Assembly: GCA_051005375.1 (NCBI GenBank)
Contig: JBPCJK010000151.1
Location: 1-45,592, forward strand
DNA from: JADDRA01 sp051005375
GTDB lineage: Bacteria; Actinomycetota; Acidimicrobiia; Acidimicrobiales; CADCSY01
Reading direction: 5' to 3'
DNA length: 45,592 nt
Positions 14,896-24,783 of this stretch are shown one piece after another (position 1 is the stretch's first letter; every line of letters starts with the position of its first letter). Both the position numbers and the translations under genes were made by a program. The notes below the pieces were generated by a model. The model saw only the letters and a list, made by a program, of their open reading frames with translations, searched no databases and was not told where the DNA came from.

Positions 14896-16748
14896 TCAAC
14901 CGAGGAGGACCTGGGAGACGTCGGCCTCGGCCAGCCGGTCCTCGGTGTACGGCGGGCGTCTTCGACCAGCAGGGGCGCTCGCTTGAAGTCAAGGGTCCCC
15001 AGCCGTCCCACCGGCGGGCACAGGTAAAGGTCCAGGCCAGGGCGGGCCAGCAGATCCCGCTCGTTGAGCAGCCCGGCCAGCTCCACCGACCGCTGCAGGA
15101 TCGCCCCGATGCTGGGCGGGTCGACGTGCCCGGCCCTGCGCCGCACTCTGCGAGCCAGAACCAGCCATCCCGACAGCGTCGGCCCAACCACACCCCTCAT
15201 GCTGAGATCGACCTTGCGGCGCAGGTCCACCGCGATCACCCTCCCGCCCCCCAACGCCTGCTGCATCACGTCGATGGGCAGGTTGTTCAGCAGGCCGCCG
15301 TCGACCAACAGGTCGGCCCCGTGGGGCACGGGTGGGAGGACCCCCGGCAACGACACGCTCGCCCGAAGGGCGAGCGACAGGTCCCCGCGGTCGTGGACGA
15401 CCTGGACGGCCTTGGACAGGTTGGTCGAGACCGAGAAGAACCTGGTCCAGAGGTCCTCGATCGAGCGCCCGTCGGTCTCTTGGAGCATGAGCCGTTGCAG
15501 GCGGCGCCCTGAGGACATCGACACGAGCGGGAGGGTGGGCTGGATGATCAGTCGGGTGGAGAAGAACAGCGGCAGCTTGGCCAGGCGCTGGTCGTGGTCC
15601 CAGCCCATGGCGAACATGAAGGCAGCCACCGAGCCGATGCTGGTCCCCCCGACGGCGTCGATGGGCACGCCGCCCTCCTCGAGGGCCCGCACCACCCCCA
15701 GGTGGGCCGCGCCTCGTGCGCCGCCGCCACCGAACACCACGCCGACGCCCCGCTCGGTGGCGAGGCGAGCGAGGCGGCGGTAGTGGGCGGGCTAACCTTC
15801 TCGGAGGTGGTGGTGGCCGTCCACCTGGCGGCCCTGGAGCCACGCACTGGTCCCGGTCGGCTCAGCGACCCCCCGGCCGTGGAGCAGCACGAGCTCCCGC
15901 CGGGCACTGGTCGCCGCTCCGACGGGGGTGAGCAACTCCTCCTCGACCCGCCCGGGGCCGGGCGGGTCGCCGGCCCGGGCCACCAGGAGCACCCGGTCGG
16001 CCTGACGCAGGCAACGCCTGGTCCAGTTCGTGGGCGCGGGATCGGCCTCGAAGAGCACGTTGGCGGTGCTCCCGTTCGATGCGCTGCAGCCACTCGACGA
16101 TCCTGCCGTTGCGAGCATCGCCCGGCCCGATCTCCGCCGACCCCTGGCCGAGCTCGTGATCGATGGTGCGACTGGAGAGCAGGCGCAGCGGGCCGAACGG
16201 TGCCAAGGCACGAGCGAGCTCGTCGACGAAACCCCCGGGCAGCGCTTCGCCGCCGGCAGGCAGCACAGCCAGCGTCACCACTCCCCGCCTGGCGCCACTG
16301 CGTCCCTGCTCGTCCGAGAGGAGCAGCCTACGTACGAGCTGCCTCGCCAGCCGGAAGGGGACTTCGGGGTGCCACTCGGCGAACCGTTTCAGGCCAGCAC
16401 CCGACAGTCGCAGTAGCAGCGAGTCGCGCACAGCCTCGACCGAAGCGGCAGGCGCGAGGTCGGCGAGCAGGCCCCATGGCCGGCGGCAGCCTGCCCCTGG
16501 CGGATGACCACCTCCCCGGCGGCGACGTGGACGGGCTCGAGGTAGGGAAGCAGGCCGCGCAGCTCGTCGCGCGACATCCCCGCGAACGCCTGGGTGGACT
16601 CGAGGAAGTCGAAGACGTCGTCGTCGGCCAGGTCCGACCAGCTCTCGAGCAGGAACAGCAGGTGAGGGGCGCGCCGTCTGGTCCGGCCCGACAGGAGCTC
16701 GTCTCGCCCCCGCAGGCCTCCTGCCTCGCCTCCCCCCTCCTCTGGCAT
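14896..16748 (-). pseudogene. Broken cNMP-binding/patatin-like (NTE family) protein
   Basis: The pieces read as one gene. First is a cyclic-nucleotide-binding start (FAGMSRDELRGLLPYLEPVH), then a connector (VVTLAVLPAGGEALPGGFVD) and LFEADPAPTNWTRRCLRQAD. The patatin domain follows, with oxyanion GGGGARGAAHLG, serine motif GGTSIGS and the DGG of the Ser-Asp dyad, ending EDRLAEADVSQVLLG-stop. Lesions on this strand are: a frame change near 16475 with loss of most of the cNMP barrel, a frame change near 16063, an in-frame TAG at 15792-15794, and one missing base near 14951. The patatin core alone (about 15000-15740) is still open. The family is a lysophospholipase/esterase type. The gene starts 13 bp after the ParA-like gene. 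Confidence 0.75.
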
Positions 16749-16761
16749 GCCAGCGCCGTGA

Positions 16762-17502
16762 TCAGTACCGCAGGGCGCGGGCCACGTCGCGGTAGAGCTC
16801 GGTGAGGGGGTGGTCGGGGTGGCGCAGGGCGAAGATCCCGGCGCTGGAGAGCTCCATCAGCTCGGGCGAGTGCGGCAGGACGGCGGCGACCTTGCACCCG
16901 TAGGCGTCCTCGACGCGTCGGCGCACCTCATCGAGGTCGAACATCGGCGGGGTGTTGTTGACCACCAGCACCATCTTCGGCACCCCAAGCTTGCGGGCCA
17001 CGCTGACCGTCACCTTCGTCCCCTCGAAATCCTGCTGATCGGGGCGCAGCACGATGGCGACGGCGTCGGACATGGCCAGGGAGAGCAGAGTCTCCTCACC
17101 CAGGCCCGGTGGGTGTCAAGGATCAACACATCGAGGGACAGGTCCCGGATCAGCTCCCTGAAGCCCTCGTTCAGCAAGCCCACGTCGTAGCCCTCGTGCA
17201 TCACCCGGGCGATGTCGTGGGCCTTGATGCTGGCAGGGACCAGCCACACCCGACCCTTCACGCCTTCCGGGGTCACGTCGTGGGCTGCTTCCTTGATCCC
17301 GCACTTTCCACACAGGTAATCGTTGAGGGTGCACCCGCAGGACATCCTGGTCGACCCCGAACAGGACGTGGATGCCAGGGGACTGCAGGTCGGTGTCGAC
17401 CACTGCCACATGGCGGCCCTCCCCGGCGATGAGGGCCGCGACGTTGGCGGTGGTGTTCGACTTGCCGGTGCCACCCCGGAAGGAGTGGATGGAGGCGATC
17501 AA
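16762..17502 (-). pseudogene. ParA/MinD-like P-loop ATPase, two frameshifts
   Basis: The deviant Walker A is intact (IHSFRGGTGKSNTTANVAAL), followed by VAVVDTDLQSPGIH. The frame then shifts near 17335 (one extra base) into CTLNDYLCGKCGIKEAAHDV and LDVLILDTH. It shifts back near 17106 (one base missing) into PGLGEETLLSLAMSDAVAIV, RPDQQDFEGT and VNNTPPMFD. The two changes cancel, giving an ancestral protein of about 246 residues, normal for MinD-type ATPases. The cell-division MinD is unlikely; the CxxC insert and the neighbours suggest a signalling-linked ParA homologue. It lies between the GAF sensor and the cNMP-patatin gene. Confidence 0.72.
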
Positions 17503-17531
17503 GGCTGGCCCGTCATGGCGCCAGGTTAGGG

Positions 17532-18921
17532 CTAAGGCCGGGAGGCGATGCGGAGCTGCTCGGCCTTCTCCTGGAGCCGTCGGAAGTAATCCGACTCGGT
17601 GATCTCCTCGACCTGGCGGTCTGTCCGGGCGTCGTCGATCTCGATGCGCAGCTGACGAACCTCCTGGCGCAGGCGCTGCTCGCGGGCAGCCACCTCGCGG
17701 GCCATTCGCTGGAACACCCGGGCCAGTTGCCCGAGGGCGTCTTCCCGCCCCCCGACCTGGTCGAGGCAGTCGGGGTGAAACGTACCCGCCTCCATGGCTC
17801 CGGCGGCACCGGTGACATGATCGACCTGCTCGACGTAGTCCACCATCTCCTCGAACAGCCTGGCGTTCTCGATGGCGCCGGTGATCTGGCCGGCTACGGT
17901 CTCGGCCAGGGAGATCTCGGCGGTGGAGAAGCTGCGCCCGGGGCGGTCGGTCTCCAACAGCAGCGCTCCGATGATCTCGCTGCGTAGCTGCAACGGGACG
18001 ACGAGCAGCCCGTGGGCGCCCCGCTCCGCCAGGATGCGGCCAAGCTCGGTCCCCACGCCCGGGTCCTCAGCACCGGACAACGCCATGGGGGCGGGGCCGG
18101 CCACCAGCCTCTGGAGGGCCGGGCTGTCGTCGACGCGCAGGACCCGGCCTCGCAACGGGGGGGCGACCGCCCCGTCCACGGTGCTGTCAGCGGTAGTGGA
18201 AACCGTCCGGAGATCCCGGTCGAGCAGGGCGACGGCTGCGGTGCGGACGTCGAAGATCGAGAGCATCTCCGCCGACACGACGTGGAGGGCCCGGTGCAGG
18301 TCCCGCTCGTCGGCGACGGTCTGGGTGATGCGGTTCAGCACCCGTAGCTCGGCCAGCCTGGACACCAGGCCCGAGGTCATGGCGCCGGCGAAGGCGGCGA
18401 TGATGAAGCCGATCCCATCCGGAACGAGATCGACACCAACAGCAGCTCGTTACCGAACGTCACCCGGCCGTAGAGCTCCCGCATGGTGTACAGCACGGTA
18501 CGGCGGCCATCGTCCACAGCGCTCCTCGGAGCTGGAACAACGCCGCCGCCCCGAGAGGGATGATGTAGAGCACGGCCCAGATCGCCGTCTCGGGGTCGAA
18601 GGTGTAGGCGTAGACCAGGGCCATGATGGCGATCCCGTCGATCAGCACCGAAGCCAGGGCCAGCCGGCCGGTGGCGGCGCCGCCGGCAGCACGCGTCAGG
18701 GTGATCCAGATCCCGGCGTTGCCGAAGAGCAGCACGCCGACGGCGGCGACTGCCCAGGCGAGGACACCGGGCGGGTAGGGACGGTAGTAGGTCACCACCT
18801 GGACGACGGCCCAGGCGATCGCCGCCCAGCGGATGGTGGCGAGGTTCCTCACCGTGCGCAGCTGCCGCGACGGCTCCAGGCCGAGGCGGCCTGCGTGCCC
18901 CCCGTGCCTGCCGTAGGCCAT
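17532..18921 (-). pseudogene. Membrane sensor with GAF domain, two frameshifts
   Basis: From ATG 18921 the protein has about five hydrophobic segments (for example WAAIAWAVVQVVTYY, VAAVGVLLFGNAGIWITL, LASVLIDGIAIMALVYAY). These are followed by YTMRELYGRVTFGNELLLVS and IGFIIAAFAGAMTSG in two other frames. A GAF domain then runs from RLAELRVLNRITQTVADERD to QITGAIENARLFEEMV, ending in a coiled coil. Frame changes lie near 18499 and 18420, each a single base. The GAF half (17532-18380) is still open with a Met. No histidine kinase or GGDEF output domain follows, so the output may have passed through the downstream ParA-like ATPase and cNMP-patatin protein. Confidence 0.68.
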
Positions 18922-19004
18922 GGCGCCATGATGCCACCAACGGCGCGTCCGGCTCACGCAGACCGTGTCCCTCGGGCAGGGCCGGAGCCTGGAACACTGG
19001 GGCG

Positions 19005-20744
19005 GTGCAGGTCCACCACCACCGCTACGACGCCGTCATCGTGGGAGCCGGCGGAGCCGGGCTGCGGGCGGCCATCGAGGTGGCGGGCAGGTGCCGGGTG
19101 GCGGTCCTGTCCAAGCTGCACCCCACCCGGTCCCACACCGGGGCGGCCCAGGGGGGCATGTGCGCAGCGCTGGCCAACGTGGAGGAGGACTCGGCCGAGT
19201 GGCACACCTTCGACACGGTCAAGGGGGGCGACTACCTGGTTGACCAGGCAGCGGCACGCATCATGTGCGCCGAAGCCGTCGACGCCGTCATCGAGCTCGA
19301 GCACTACGGCCTGCCGTTCAACCGCACACCCGACGGGCGCATCGACCAGCGCCGCTTCGGGGGCCACACCCGCAACCACGGAGAGGCGCCGGTACGCCGG
19401 GCCTGCTACTCGGCCGACCGCACCGGGCACATGATACTCCAGACCCTCTACCAGCAGTGCGTCAAGCGGGGCGTCACCTTCTTCGACGAGTACATGGCGC
19501 TGGACGTGGCCCTGGTCGAGGGCCGGGTGGCCGGCGTGGTGGCCTACGAGCTGGCCACCGGCGACCTCCACGTCTTCGCCACCAAGGGCCTGCTGTTCGC
19601 CACCGGCGGCTTCGGCAAGATGTTCAAGGTCACCTCCAACGCCCATGCCCTGACCGGCGACGGCCCCGGCCTGCTGTTCCGCCGGGGCATCCCCCTGGAG
19701 GACATGGAGTTCTTCCAGTTCCACCCCACCGGCATCTACAAGCTGGGGATCCTGTTGTCGGAGGCAGCCCGGGGCGAGGGGGGGGTGCTGCGCAACGCCG
19801 ACGGTGAGCGCTTCATGGAGCGCTACGCCCCCACGGTCAAGGACCTGGCCCCGCGCGACATGGTGTCGAGGGCCATGCTCACCGAGATCCGAGCGGGCCG
19901 GGGCATCGGCCCTGACGCCGACTACCTGCACCTCGACCTCACCCACCTGCCTCCCGAGCAGATCGATGCCAAGCTCCCCGACATCGCCGACTTCGTGCGC
20001 ACCTACCAGGGCCTCGAGCCCAAGGTCGACCTCATCCCCGTCCAGCCCACCGCCCACTACGCCATGGGCGGCATCCCCACCAACACCGACGCCGAGGTGG
20101 TGGTCGACGCCACCGGCACCGTGGTCCCCGGTCTCTACGCCGCCGGCGAGTGCGCCTGCGTCTCGGTGCACGGGGCCAACCGCCTTGGCACCAACTCCCT
20201 GCTCGACATCGTCGTCTTCGGCCGGCGCGGGGGCCAGGCCATGGCCGCCTTCGTGGCCGGCGCCGCCCAGGTCCCGCTGCCCGGCGACGCCGCCACCGAC
20301 GTCGAGCACCGGATCGAGGCGATGAAGACCGGCTCCGGAGGCGAGCGGGTCGCCCAGGTCCGCCAGGAGCTGCAGTCGGCCATGATGGAGCTGGCATCGG
20401 TGTTCCGCACCGACGAGAGCCTGGAGGAGATGGGGGCGGTGCTGGGCGACCTGCGCCGCCGCTACCACGATGTCGCCATCGACGACAAGGGCCGGGTCTT
20501 CAACTACGACCTCACCGAGGCCCTGGAGCTGGGCTACCTCATCGACCTGGCCGAGGCGCTGGTGGTGTCGGCCCGGGCCCGCACCGAGAGCCGAGGGGCG
20601 CACTCCCGCGACGACCACCCCGCCCGCGACGACGCCAACTGGATGCGCCACACCCTGGCCCATCGCCAGAGGGACGGGGCCATCGGCCTGGACTACAAGC
20701 CGGTCGACGGCGGGCTCTACCAGCCCATGGAGCGCAAGTACTGA
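19005..20744 (+). CDS. sdhA: Succinate dehydrogenase flavoprotein subunit
   Basis: The 579-residue protein oxidises succinate to fumarate in the TCA cycle and respiratory complex II. The dinucleotide-binding motif is GAGGAG (14-19). His44 in SHTGAAQGG is the expected covalent FAD attachment site. HTRNHGEAPVRRACY and FQFHPTGIY belong to the substrate-binding and capping regions, and HGANRLGTNSLLD to the C-terminal FAD region. The start is GTG 19005, 84 bp from the divergent GAF gene. sdhB follows after 79 bp. The hydrophobic sdhC/sdhD anchors are not adjacent. Confidence 0.95.
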   Translation: MQVHHHRYDAVIVGAGGAGLRAAIEVAGRCRVAVLSKLHPTRSHTGAAQGGMCAALANVEEDSAEWHTFDTVKGGDYLVDQAAARIMCAEAVDAVIELEHYGLPFNRTPDGRIDQRRFGGHTRNHGEAPVRRACYSADRTGHMILQTLYQQCVKRGVTFFDEYMALDVALVEGRVAGVVAYELATGDLHVFATKGLLFATGGFGKMFKVTSNAHALTGDGPGLLFRRGIPLEDMEFFQFHPTGIYKLGILLSEAARGEGGVLRNADGERFMERYAPTVKDLAPRDMVSRAMLTEIRAGRGIGPDADYLHLDLTHLPPEQIDAKLPDIADFVRTYQGLEPKVDLIPVQPTAHYAMGGIPTNTDAEVVVDATGTVVPGLYAAGECACVSVHGANRLGTNSLLDIVVFGRRGGQAMAAFVAGAAQVPLPGDAATDVEHRIEAMKTGSGGERVAQVRQELQSAMMELASVFRTDESLEEMGAVLGDLRRRYHDVAIDDKGRVFNYDLTEALELGYLIDLAEALVVSARARTESRGAHSRDDHPARDDANWMRHTLAHRQRDGAIGLDYKPVDGGLYQPMERKY

Positions 20745-20823
20745 CCTCTACCGAGGAATTGTGGAGGATCGCCGTCGCTCACCGACCTCGAAGCTCCACA
20801 ATGGGCCGGTGCCCCCCGAGACG

Positions 20824-21528
20824 ATGACGGTCACCCTGCGGGTCAAGCGTTATGACCCCGAGGTCGACCGCAAGCCCCGCTGGCAGGACTTCACCGTGCC
20901 GGGCATGCACCGCACCGACCGCGTCCTCGACCTGCTGCACCAGGTCCGGTGGTTCCACGACGGTTCACTCAGCTTTCGCCGCTCGTGTGCCCATGGGGTG
21001 TGCGGCTCCGACGCCATGGTCATTAACGGGGAGAACGCCTTGGCCTGCCAGGTCCTGCTGGCCGACGCCGGCGCCCACGTCACCGCCGAGGCCATTCGCG
21101 GCCTTCCCGTGATCAAGGACCTGGTGGTTGACATGGCGCCCTTCTTCGCCCAGTACCGCTCGGTGCTCCCCTGGCTGATCACCCCGAGCGACGACCCCGG
21201 CTACGGCGAACGTCGCCAGAGCCCCGAGGAGCGGGAGCGGTTCGACGACACCACCAAGTGCATCCTGTGCGCCGCCTGCACCACGTCGTGCCCGGTGTTC
21301 TGGGCCAACGGCAGCTATGTGGGGCCCGCCGCCATCGTCCAGGCCCACCGCTTCATCTACGACTCCCGGGACGAGGGAGCTGCGCAGCGGCTCGATGTGT
21401 TGAACGACCGCTCCGGGGTGTGGCGCTGCCGGACGGCGTTCAACTGCACCAACGCCTGCCCTCGAGGGATCAAGGTCACCCAGGCCATCCAGGAAGTGAA
21501 ACGGACAATCCTCTCGGATCGGGTTTGA
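20824..21528 (+). CDS. sdhB: Succinate dehydrogenase iron-sulfur subunit
   Basis: The 234-residue protein carries the three expected clusters: [2Fe-2S] in SCAHGVCGSDA with the later LAC; [4Fe-4S] in CILCAACTTSCP; and [3Fe-4S]/[4Fe-4S] Cys in CRTAFNCTNACP. It passes electrons from SdhA to quinone. I use ATG 20824; an in-frame GTG lies 15 bp upstream. It is in one transcription unit with sdhA. No anchor subunit gene follows; the next gene encodes an unrelated envelope protein after 136 bp. Confidence 0.94.
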   Translation: MTVTLRVKRYDPEVDRKPRWQDFTVPGMHRTDRVLDLLHQVRWFHDGSLSFRRSCAHGVCGSDAMVINGENALACQVLLADAGAHVTAEAIRGLPVIKDLVVDMAPFFAQYRSVLPWLITPSDDPGYGERRQSPEERERFDDTTKCILCAACTTSCPVFWANGSYVGPAAIVQAHRFIYDSRDEGAAQRLDVLNDRSGVWRCRTAFNCTNACPRGIKVTQAIQEVKRTILSDRV

Positions 21529-21664
21529 AGAATCCCTCTACGTGAGAAAAAAGTTCGGGTTTTGGCTGACATGGCCGGCGACGACTGCAATGATCTCGGC
21601 TGAGCGGCGGTAACCCACTCTCCGTCACTCTGGATGCACACAGAGCATTGGGGGAGCAGGGAGC

Positions 21665-23311
21665 ATGGCTCGACGGAAACCCACGCTGGCGGTCCCGGCC
21701 GCGCCGGCGCCCACCGGCCGCGACGTGGACATCGGTGACATGGCGGTCGGTGAGCTGGCCCCTGCCCCTCCCGCCCTCCCCGAGGCGCTCGGACCGCTCA
21801 CCGCCGGCTGCCTGAGCCGGTTTCGCACGGCCTTCCCCCGTCCGGGCCAGGCCATGGCCGCCACCGGGCTGGTGCTGGCCTCGGCCACCATGGCATCCCT
21901 GGGACTGGTGGCCGTCCACGCCCTCCCGTCCGCCCGGGGGGCAGAGGCCAGCCGGAGCCCCGTCGGCTCCCAGCTCCTGGCGGCGGGGGTGGCGGAGACG
22001 CTCGCCCCCGCCATCCCGCCCCCTCCGGCTCCCGAAGGGGGCAAGGTCGCCGGCTCCCCAGAAGCTCCCCCTGCCCTCCCCCCTGCACCGTCCCCTCCCG
22101 ATGAGGAGCTACGACTGAGCCGGGTCAGCGACCCCACTGTGGCCAAGATCTCCTCCCCGCCGCTCGTCGGACCGCCCACCGACCCGGTCGGGCCCGCCCC
22201 GGCCCCGGCGCCGGCGGGCCTGAGTCGGTTGTCGCACTCGGAGGTGCTGGCCAGCCTGGCGGTACCCGAAGCTGTGCGTGACGCCGTCGTCCCCACCGAT
22301 GCCGGCGCACTCCCACTGGGCAAAGGCATGTGGCTGTACATCCCCGAGGAGATCGAAGGCGGCGACATCAACGCCCTGGTGGCCCGGGCCCAACAGGTCG
22401 GCCTCACCCACGTCTACGTCCGCACCGGGTCATCCCGGGCCGGGTTCTACGCCCAGAACTACCTCGACCAGCTCCTGCCCAAGGCCCACGCCGCCGGCAT
22501 CCGGGTCTACGGCTGGGACTTCACCTACCTCGACGATGTCGACGCCGACGTGGCCAGGTCGGTCGCCGCCATCACCTACACCACGCCGAGCGGTGACCGC
22601 ATCGACGGCTTCGCCGCTGACATCGAGACGACCTCGGAGGGCACCAACCTCACCGCTGAGGGGGCAGCGGCCTACGGGTATCGGCTGCGTGAGGCGGTGG
22701 GGACGGCCTACCCGCTGGTGGCGGTGGTGCCCCGGCCGTCGCCGTTGAACCAGGCCCGCTACCCCTACGCGGCGGTGATACCCCCCTTCGACGCCGTGGC
22801 CCCCATGACCTACTGGCTCAACCGTCAGCCCGACACCGACGTGGTCAACGACGTCAGCTTCCTCGCCCCCTTCGGCAAACCGGTGGTCCCGATCGGCCAG
22901 GCCTACGACGGTTTCGCCGAGGGCGGGAGGTCGGGTCCACCCCCGCCTGAGGAGATCCAGCGCTTCATGGCGGCGGCCGAGCAGGTGGGTGCGGCGGGAG
23001 CCTCGTTCTGGTCATGGCAGGACGTCACCCAGGCCATCTGGGACACCATCCAGGCCGCCCCCGAGTTCCGGTGGGAAGCCAAGCCCCCGGAGGAACTACG
23101 AGCGGACCAGGTACGGGCCCTGCAGGTGCAGCTCACCCACCTCGGCCACCCGGTCGCCGCTTCCGGCGGATGGGACGACGCCACCACCGAGGCGCTGGGC
23201 GCATACCAGGAACGGGCCCACCTGCCCCCGACCGGTGTCCTCGACACCAACACCCTGGCCGTGCTGCTGCGGCCGTTCAACCCACCGGTGCGCGCCCCGG
23301 CCGGCGGCTAG
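21665..23311 (+). CDS. Membrane-anchored TIM-barrel glycosidase-like protein with peptidoglycan-binding domain
   Basis: This 548-residue protein has a cytoplasmic N-tail (about 1-60), one hydrophobic helix (about 61-85), and a Pro/Ala-rich linker to about residue 175 that could span the wall. A barrel-like domain then opens with KGMWLYIPEEIEGGD and includes THVYVRTGSS, GIRVYGWDFTYLDD, GFAADIETTSEG and VAPMTYWLN, resembling GH25/GH18-like folds. A C-terminal PG-binding-1 repeat begins RADQVRALQVQLTHLG. The DIE in the middle strand may hold the catalytic acids. It probably acts in cell-wall turnover; the substrate is uncertain. Confidence 0.72.
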   Translation: MARRKPTLAVPAAPAPTGRDVDIGDMAVGELAPAPPALPEALGPLTAGCLSRFRTAFPRPGQAMAATGLVLASATMASLGLVAVHALPSARGAEASRSPVGSQLLAAGVAETLAPAIPPPPAPEGGKVAGSPEAPPALPPAPSPPDEELRLSRVSDPTVAKISSPPLVGPPTDPVGPAPAPAPAGLSRLSHSEVLASLAVPEAVRDAVVPTDAGALPLGKGMWLYIPEEIEGGDINALVARAQQVGLTHVYVRTGSSRAGFYAQNYLDQLLPKAHAAGIRVYGWDFTYLDDVDADVARSVAAITYTTPSGDRIDGFAADIETTSEGTNLTAEGAAAYGYRLREAVGTAYPLVAVVPRPSPLNQARYPYAAVIPPFDAVAPMTYWLNRQPDTDVVNDVSFLAPFGKPVVPIGQAYDGFAEGGRSGPPPPEEIQRFMAAAEQVGAAGASFWSWQDVTQAIWDTIQAAPEFRWEAKPPEELRADQVRALQVQLTHLGHPVAASGGWDDATTEALGAYQERAHLPPTGVLDTNTLAVLLRPFNPPVRAPAGG

Positions 23312-23346
23312 GCCCCGGCCCCCGGCTCCGTCTGGGAGGATGGCGG

Positions 23347-23736
23347 GTGGCCCGCTTTCTAAGTCCCCAGTGGCTCGACGACGCCGCCGCCTGCGCCGCC
23401 GCCAGCCCCGAGCTGGCCGGGGCGACGGTGGGAGTGCGCCTGCGGGTGCAGCAGGTGGTGACCGGTGGGCCCGACGGCGAGGTCAGGTACAGCGTCTCGA
23501 TCAACGACGGCCAGGTCGAGCTGTGCAGCGGCTTCCAGCCAGACGCCGATGTCACCTTCGTGGCCGATTGGGCCACGGCGGTGGCCATGGCCACCGGCAC
23601 CGTCGCCGCTCAGGAGGCCTTCACCACCGGCCGGCTCCAGGTACGGGGCGACATCGACGCCCTCCTGCGCCACGGCCCGGCCCTGGTGGGTCTGGACGCC
23701 GTGTTCGCCTCGGTCAGGGAGCAGACGACCTACTGA
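23347..23736 (+). CDS. SCP2 sterol-transfer-domain protein
   Basis: The 129-residue protein starts at GTG 23347. The SCP2 pattern is seen in VRYSVSINDGQVELCSGFQPDADVTF (read as two adjoining strands), WATAVAMATGTVAAQEAF and GRLQVRGDIDALLRHGPAL. The domain forms a hydrophobic pocket for lipids or acyl-CoA. It is a single cytoplasmic domain. The start is 35 bp after the preceding stop, so co-transcription is likely. Its last 7 bp overlap the convergent DUF4190 gene. Confidence 0.82.
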   Translation: MARFLSPQWLDDAAACAAASPELAGATVGVRLRVQQVVTGGPDGEVRYSVSINDGQVELCSGFQPDADVTFVADWATAVAMATGTVAAQEAFTTGRLQVRGDIDALLRHGPALVGLDAVFASVREQTTY

Positions 23737-24131
23737 GAGAAGCCGGAACTCAGGCCGACGACCACGAAGATGCCCATGAACAGGACGAAGACGCCGATCC
23801 CGATCCAACCGAGGATGATGCCGGCGGTGGCCATGCCGTCGCCGGCCTCCCCCCGCTCCTTGATCTGGCGCTTGGCCATGTAGCCGAACACCAGGGCGAG
23901 GATGGAGCCGATCCAATAGATCCAGATGATGCCGAGCACCATGGAGGCGATGGCCATGCCGTTGGTGGCGCGTGGGGGCGGGTACGGGGCCTGGGGCAGG
24001 GAGTAGCCGCCCCCGGGTGGCGGCGGCCAACCTTGCCCGGGCTGGCCTTGCCCGGGCTGGCCTTGCCCGGGCTGGCCCCATGACGGCGGCGAATCGCTGC
24101 CGGGATTGCTTCCCCATTCCGGTGTGGTCAT
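23730..24131 (-). CDS. DUF4190-type membrane protein (paralogue 1)
   Basis: This 133-residue protein starts MTTPEWGS, has a Pro/Gly/Gln-rich cytoplasmic tail with three GQPGQ repeats (DNA repeat at about 24028-24078), then two transmembrane helices. The helices are separated by GYMAKRQIKERGEAGDGMA, the DUF4190 hallmark of a charged hairpin loop. GAGCAG precedes the ATG. The function of the family is unknown. A second copy lies upstream at 24291. Confidence 0.78.
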   Translation of the reverse strand: MTTPEWGSNPGSDSPPSWGQPGQGQPGQGQPGQGWPPPPGGGYSLPQAPYPPPRATNGMAIASMVLGIIWIYWIGSILALVFGYMAKRQIKERGEAGDGMATAGIILGWIGIGVFVLFMGIFVVVGLSSGFSQ

Positions 24132-24290
24132 TGGCTGCTCCTGGTTCGACGGGAGGGGCATCCTGCCACGCCGCCCTCAGGTCTGGTTACGACGCGTCAT
24201 CTCGCCGCCAACCTCTGGATCGACGGCGGTTCGCTGGGGCGAGCTCCACTCGGCCCAGCGAGCGAACCACGGCCAAGGCGGAGGAACGGG

Positions 24291-24650
24291 CTACCGGGCG
24301 ATGAAAGCGATGATGGCGCCCAGGACGTACAGGGACAGGATCCCCACACCGATCCAGCCGAGGACGATGCCGGCGGTGGCCATCCCGCTTCCAGCTTCGC
24401 CCCGCTCCCTGATCTGGCGCTTGGCGATGTAGCCGAAGATCAGGGCCAGGATCGACCCCAACCACATGAGCCAGATGATGCCGAGCACCATGGAGGCGAT
24501 GGCCATCCCGTTGGTGCGGGCTTGGGCACCGTAGTACGGGGGCGGGGGCGGGAAGTTCCCACTCGCCGGCGGCGGCGGCACCTCCTGCCCGGGCTGGCTC
24601 CACGACGACGGCGGTCGGCTACCGGGTGGGCCCCATTCCGGCGTGGTCAT
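24291..24650 (-). CDS. DUF4190-type membrane protein (paralogue 2)
   Basis: This 119-residue protein starts MTTPEWGP and has the same plan as its neighbour: a shorter Pro-rich tail, then NGMAIASMVLGIIW, a loop GYIAKRQIRERGEAGSG and a second helix. The Gln-Gly repeats of paralogue 1 are missing. The pair arose by tandem duplication. The 160-bp gap between them holds nothing else that I can identify. Confidence 0.78.
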   Translation of the reverse strand: MTTPEWGPPGSRPPSSWSQPGQEVPPPPASGNFPPPPPYYGAQARTNGMAIASMVLGIIWLMWLGSILALIFGYIAKRQIRERGEAGSGMATAGIVLGWIGVGILSLYVLGAIIAFIAR

Positions 24651-24783
24651 CGCTGGTCCTTCCCCGAAGTTGGTAGTCGCCCGGCGCAGCGGTTGCGACA
24701 TCCTGCCATAGGGCTCGCCAGGCTTGTGACGGCCGCCGTCAGCGCTCGAACAGACCGGCCACCCCCAGGGCGGATCGAAGAGC

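Noticed and set aside
14598..15740. Intact 380-residue patatin protein
   Set aside because: The last 115 or so codons run antisense through mazF after a frame change near 14951, and the natural end is in another frame at 14896; upstream coding also continues past the TAG at 15792.
14896..18921. Sequencing error as the sole cause of the frameshifts
   Set aside because: Lesions include a nonsense codon and a deletion within the cNMP domain, and cluster here and in the IS element, while over 20 kb of other genes are clean. Not excluded for the single lon and JmjC indels.
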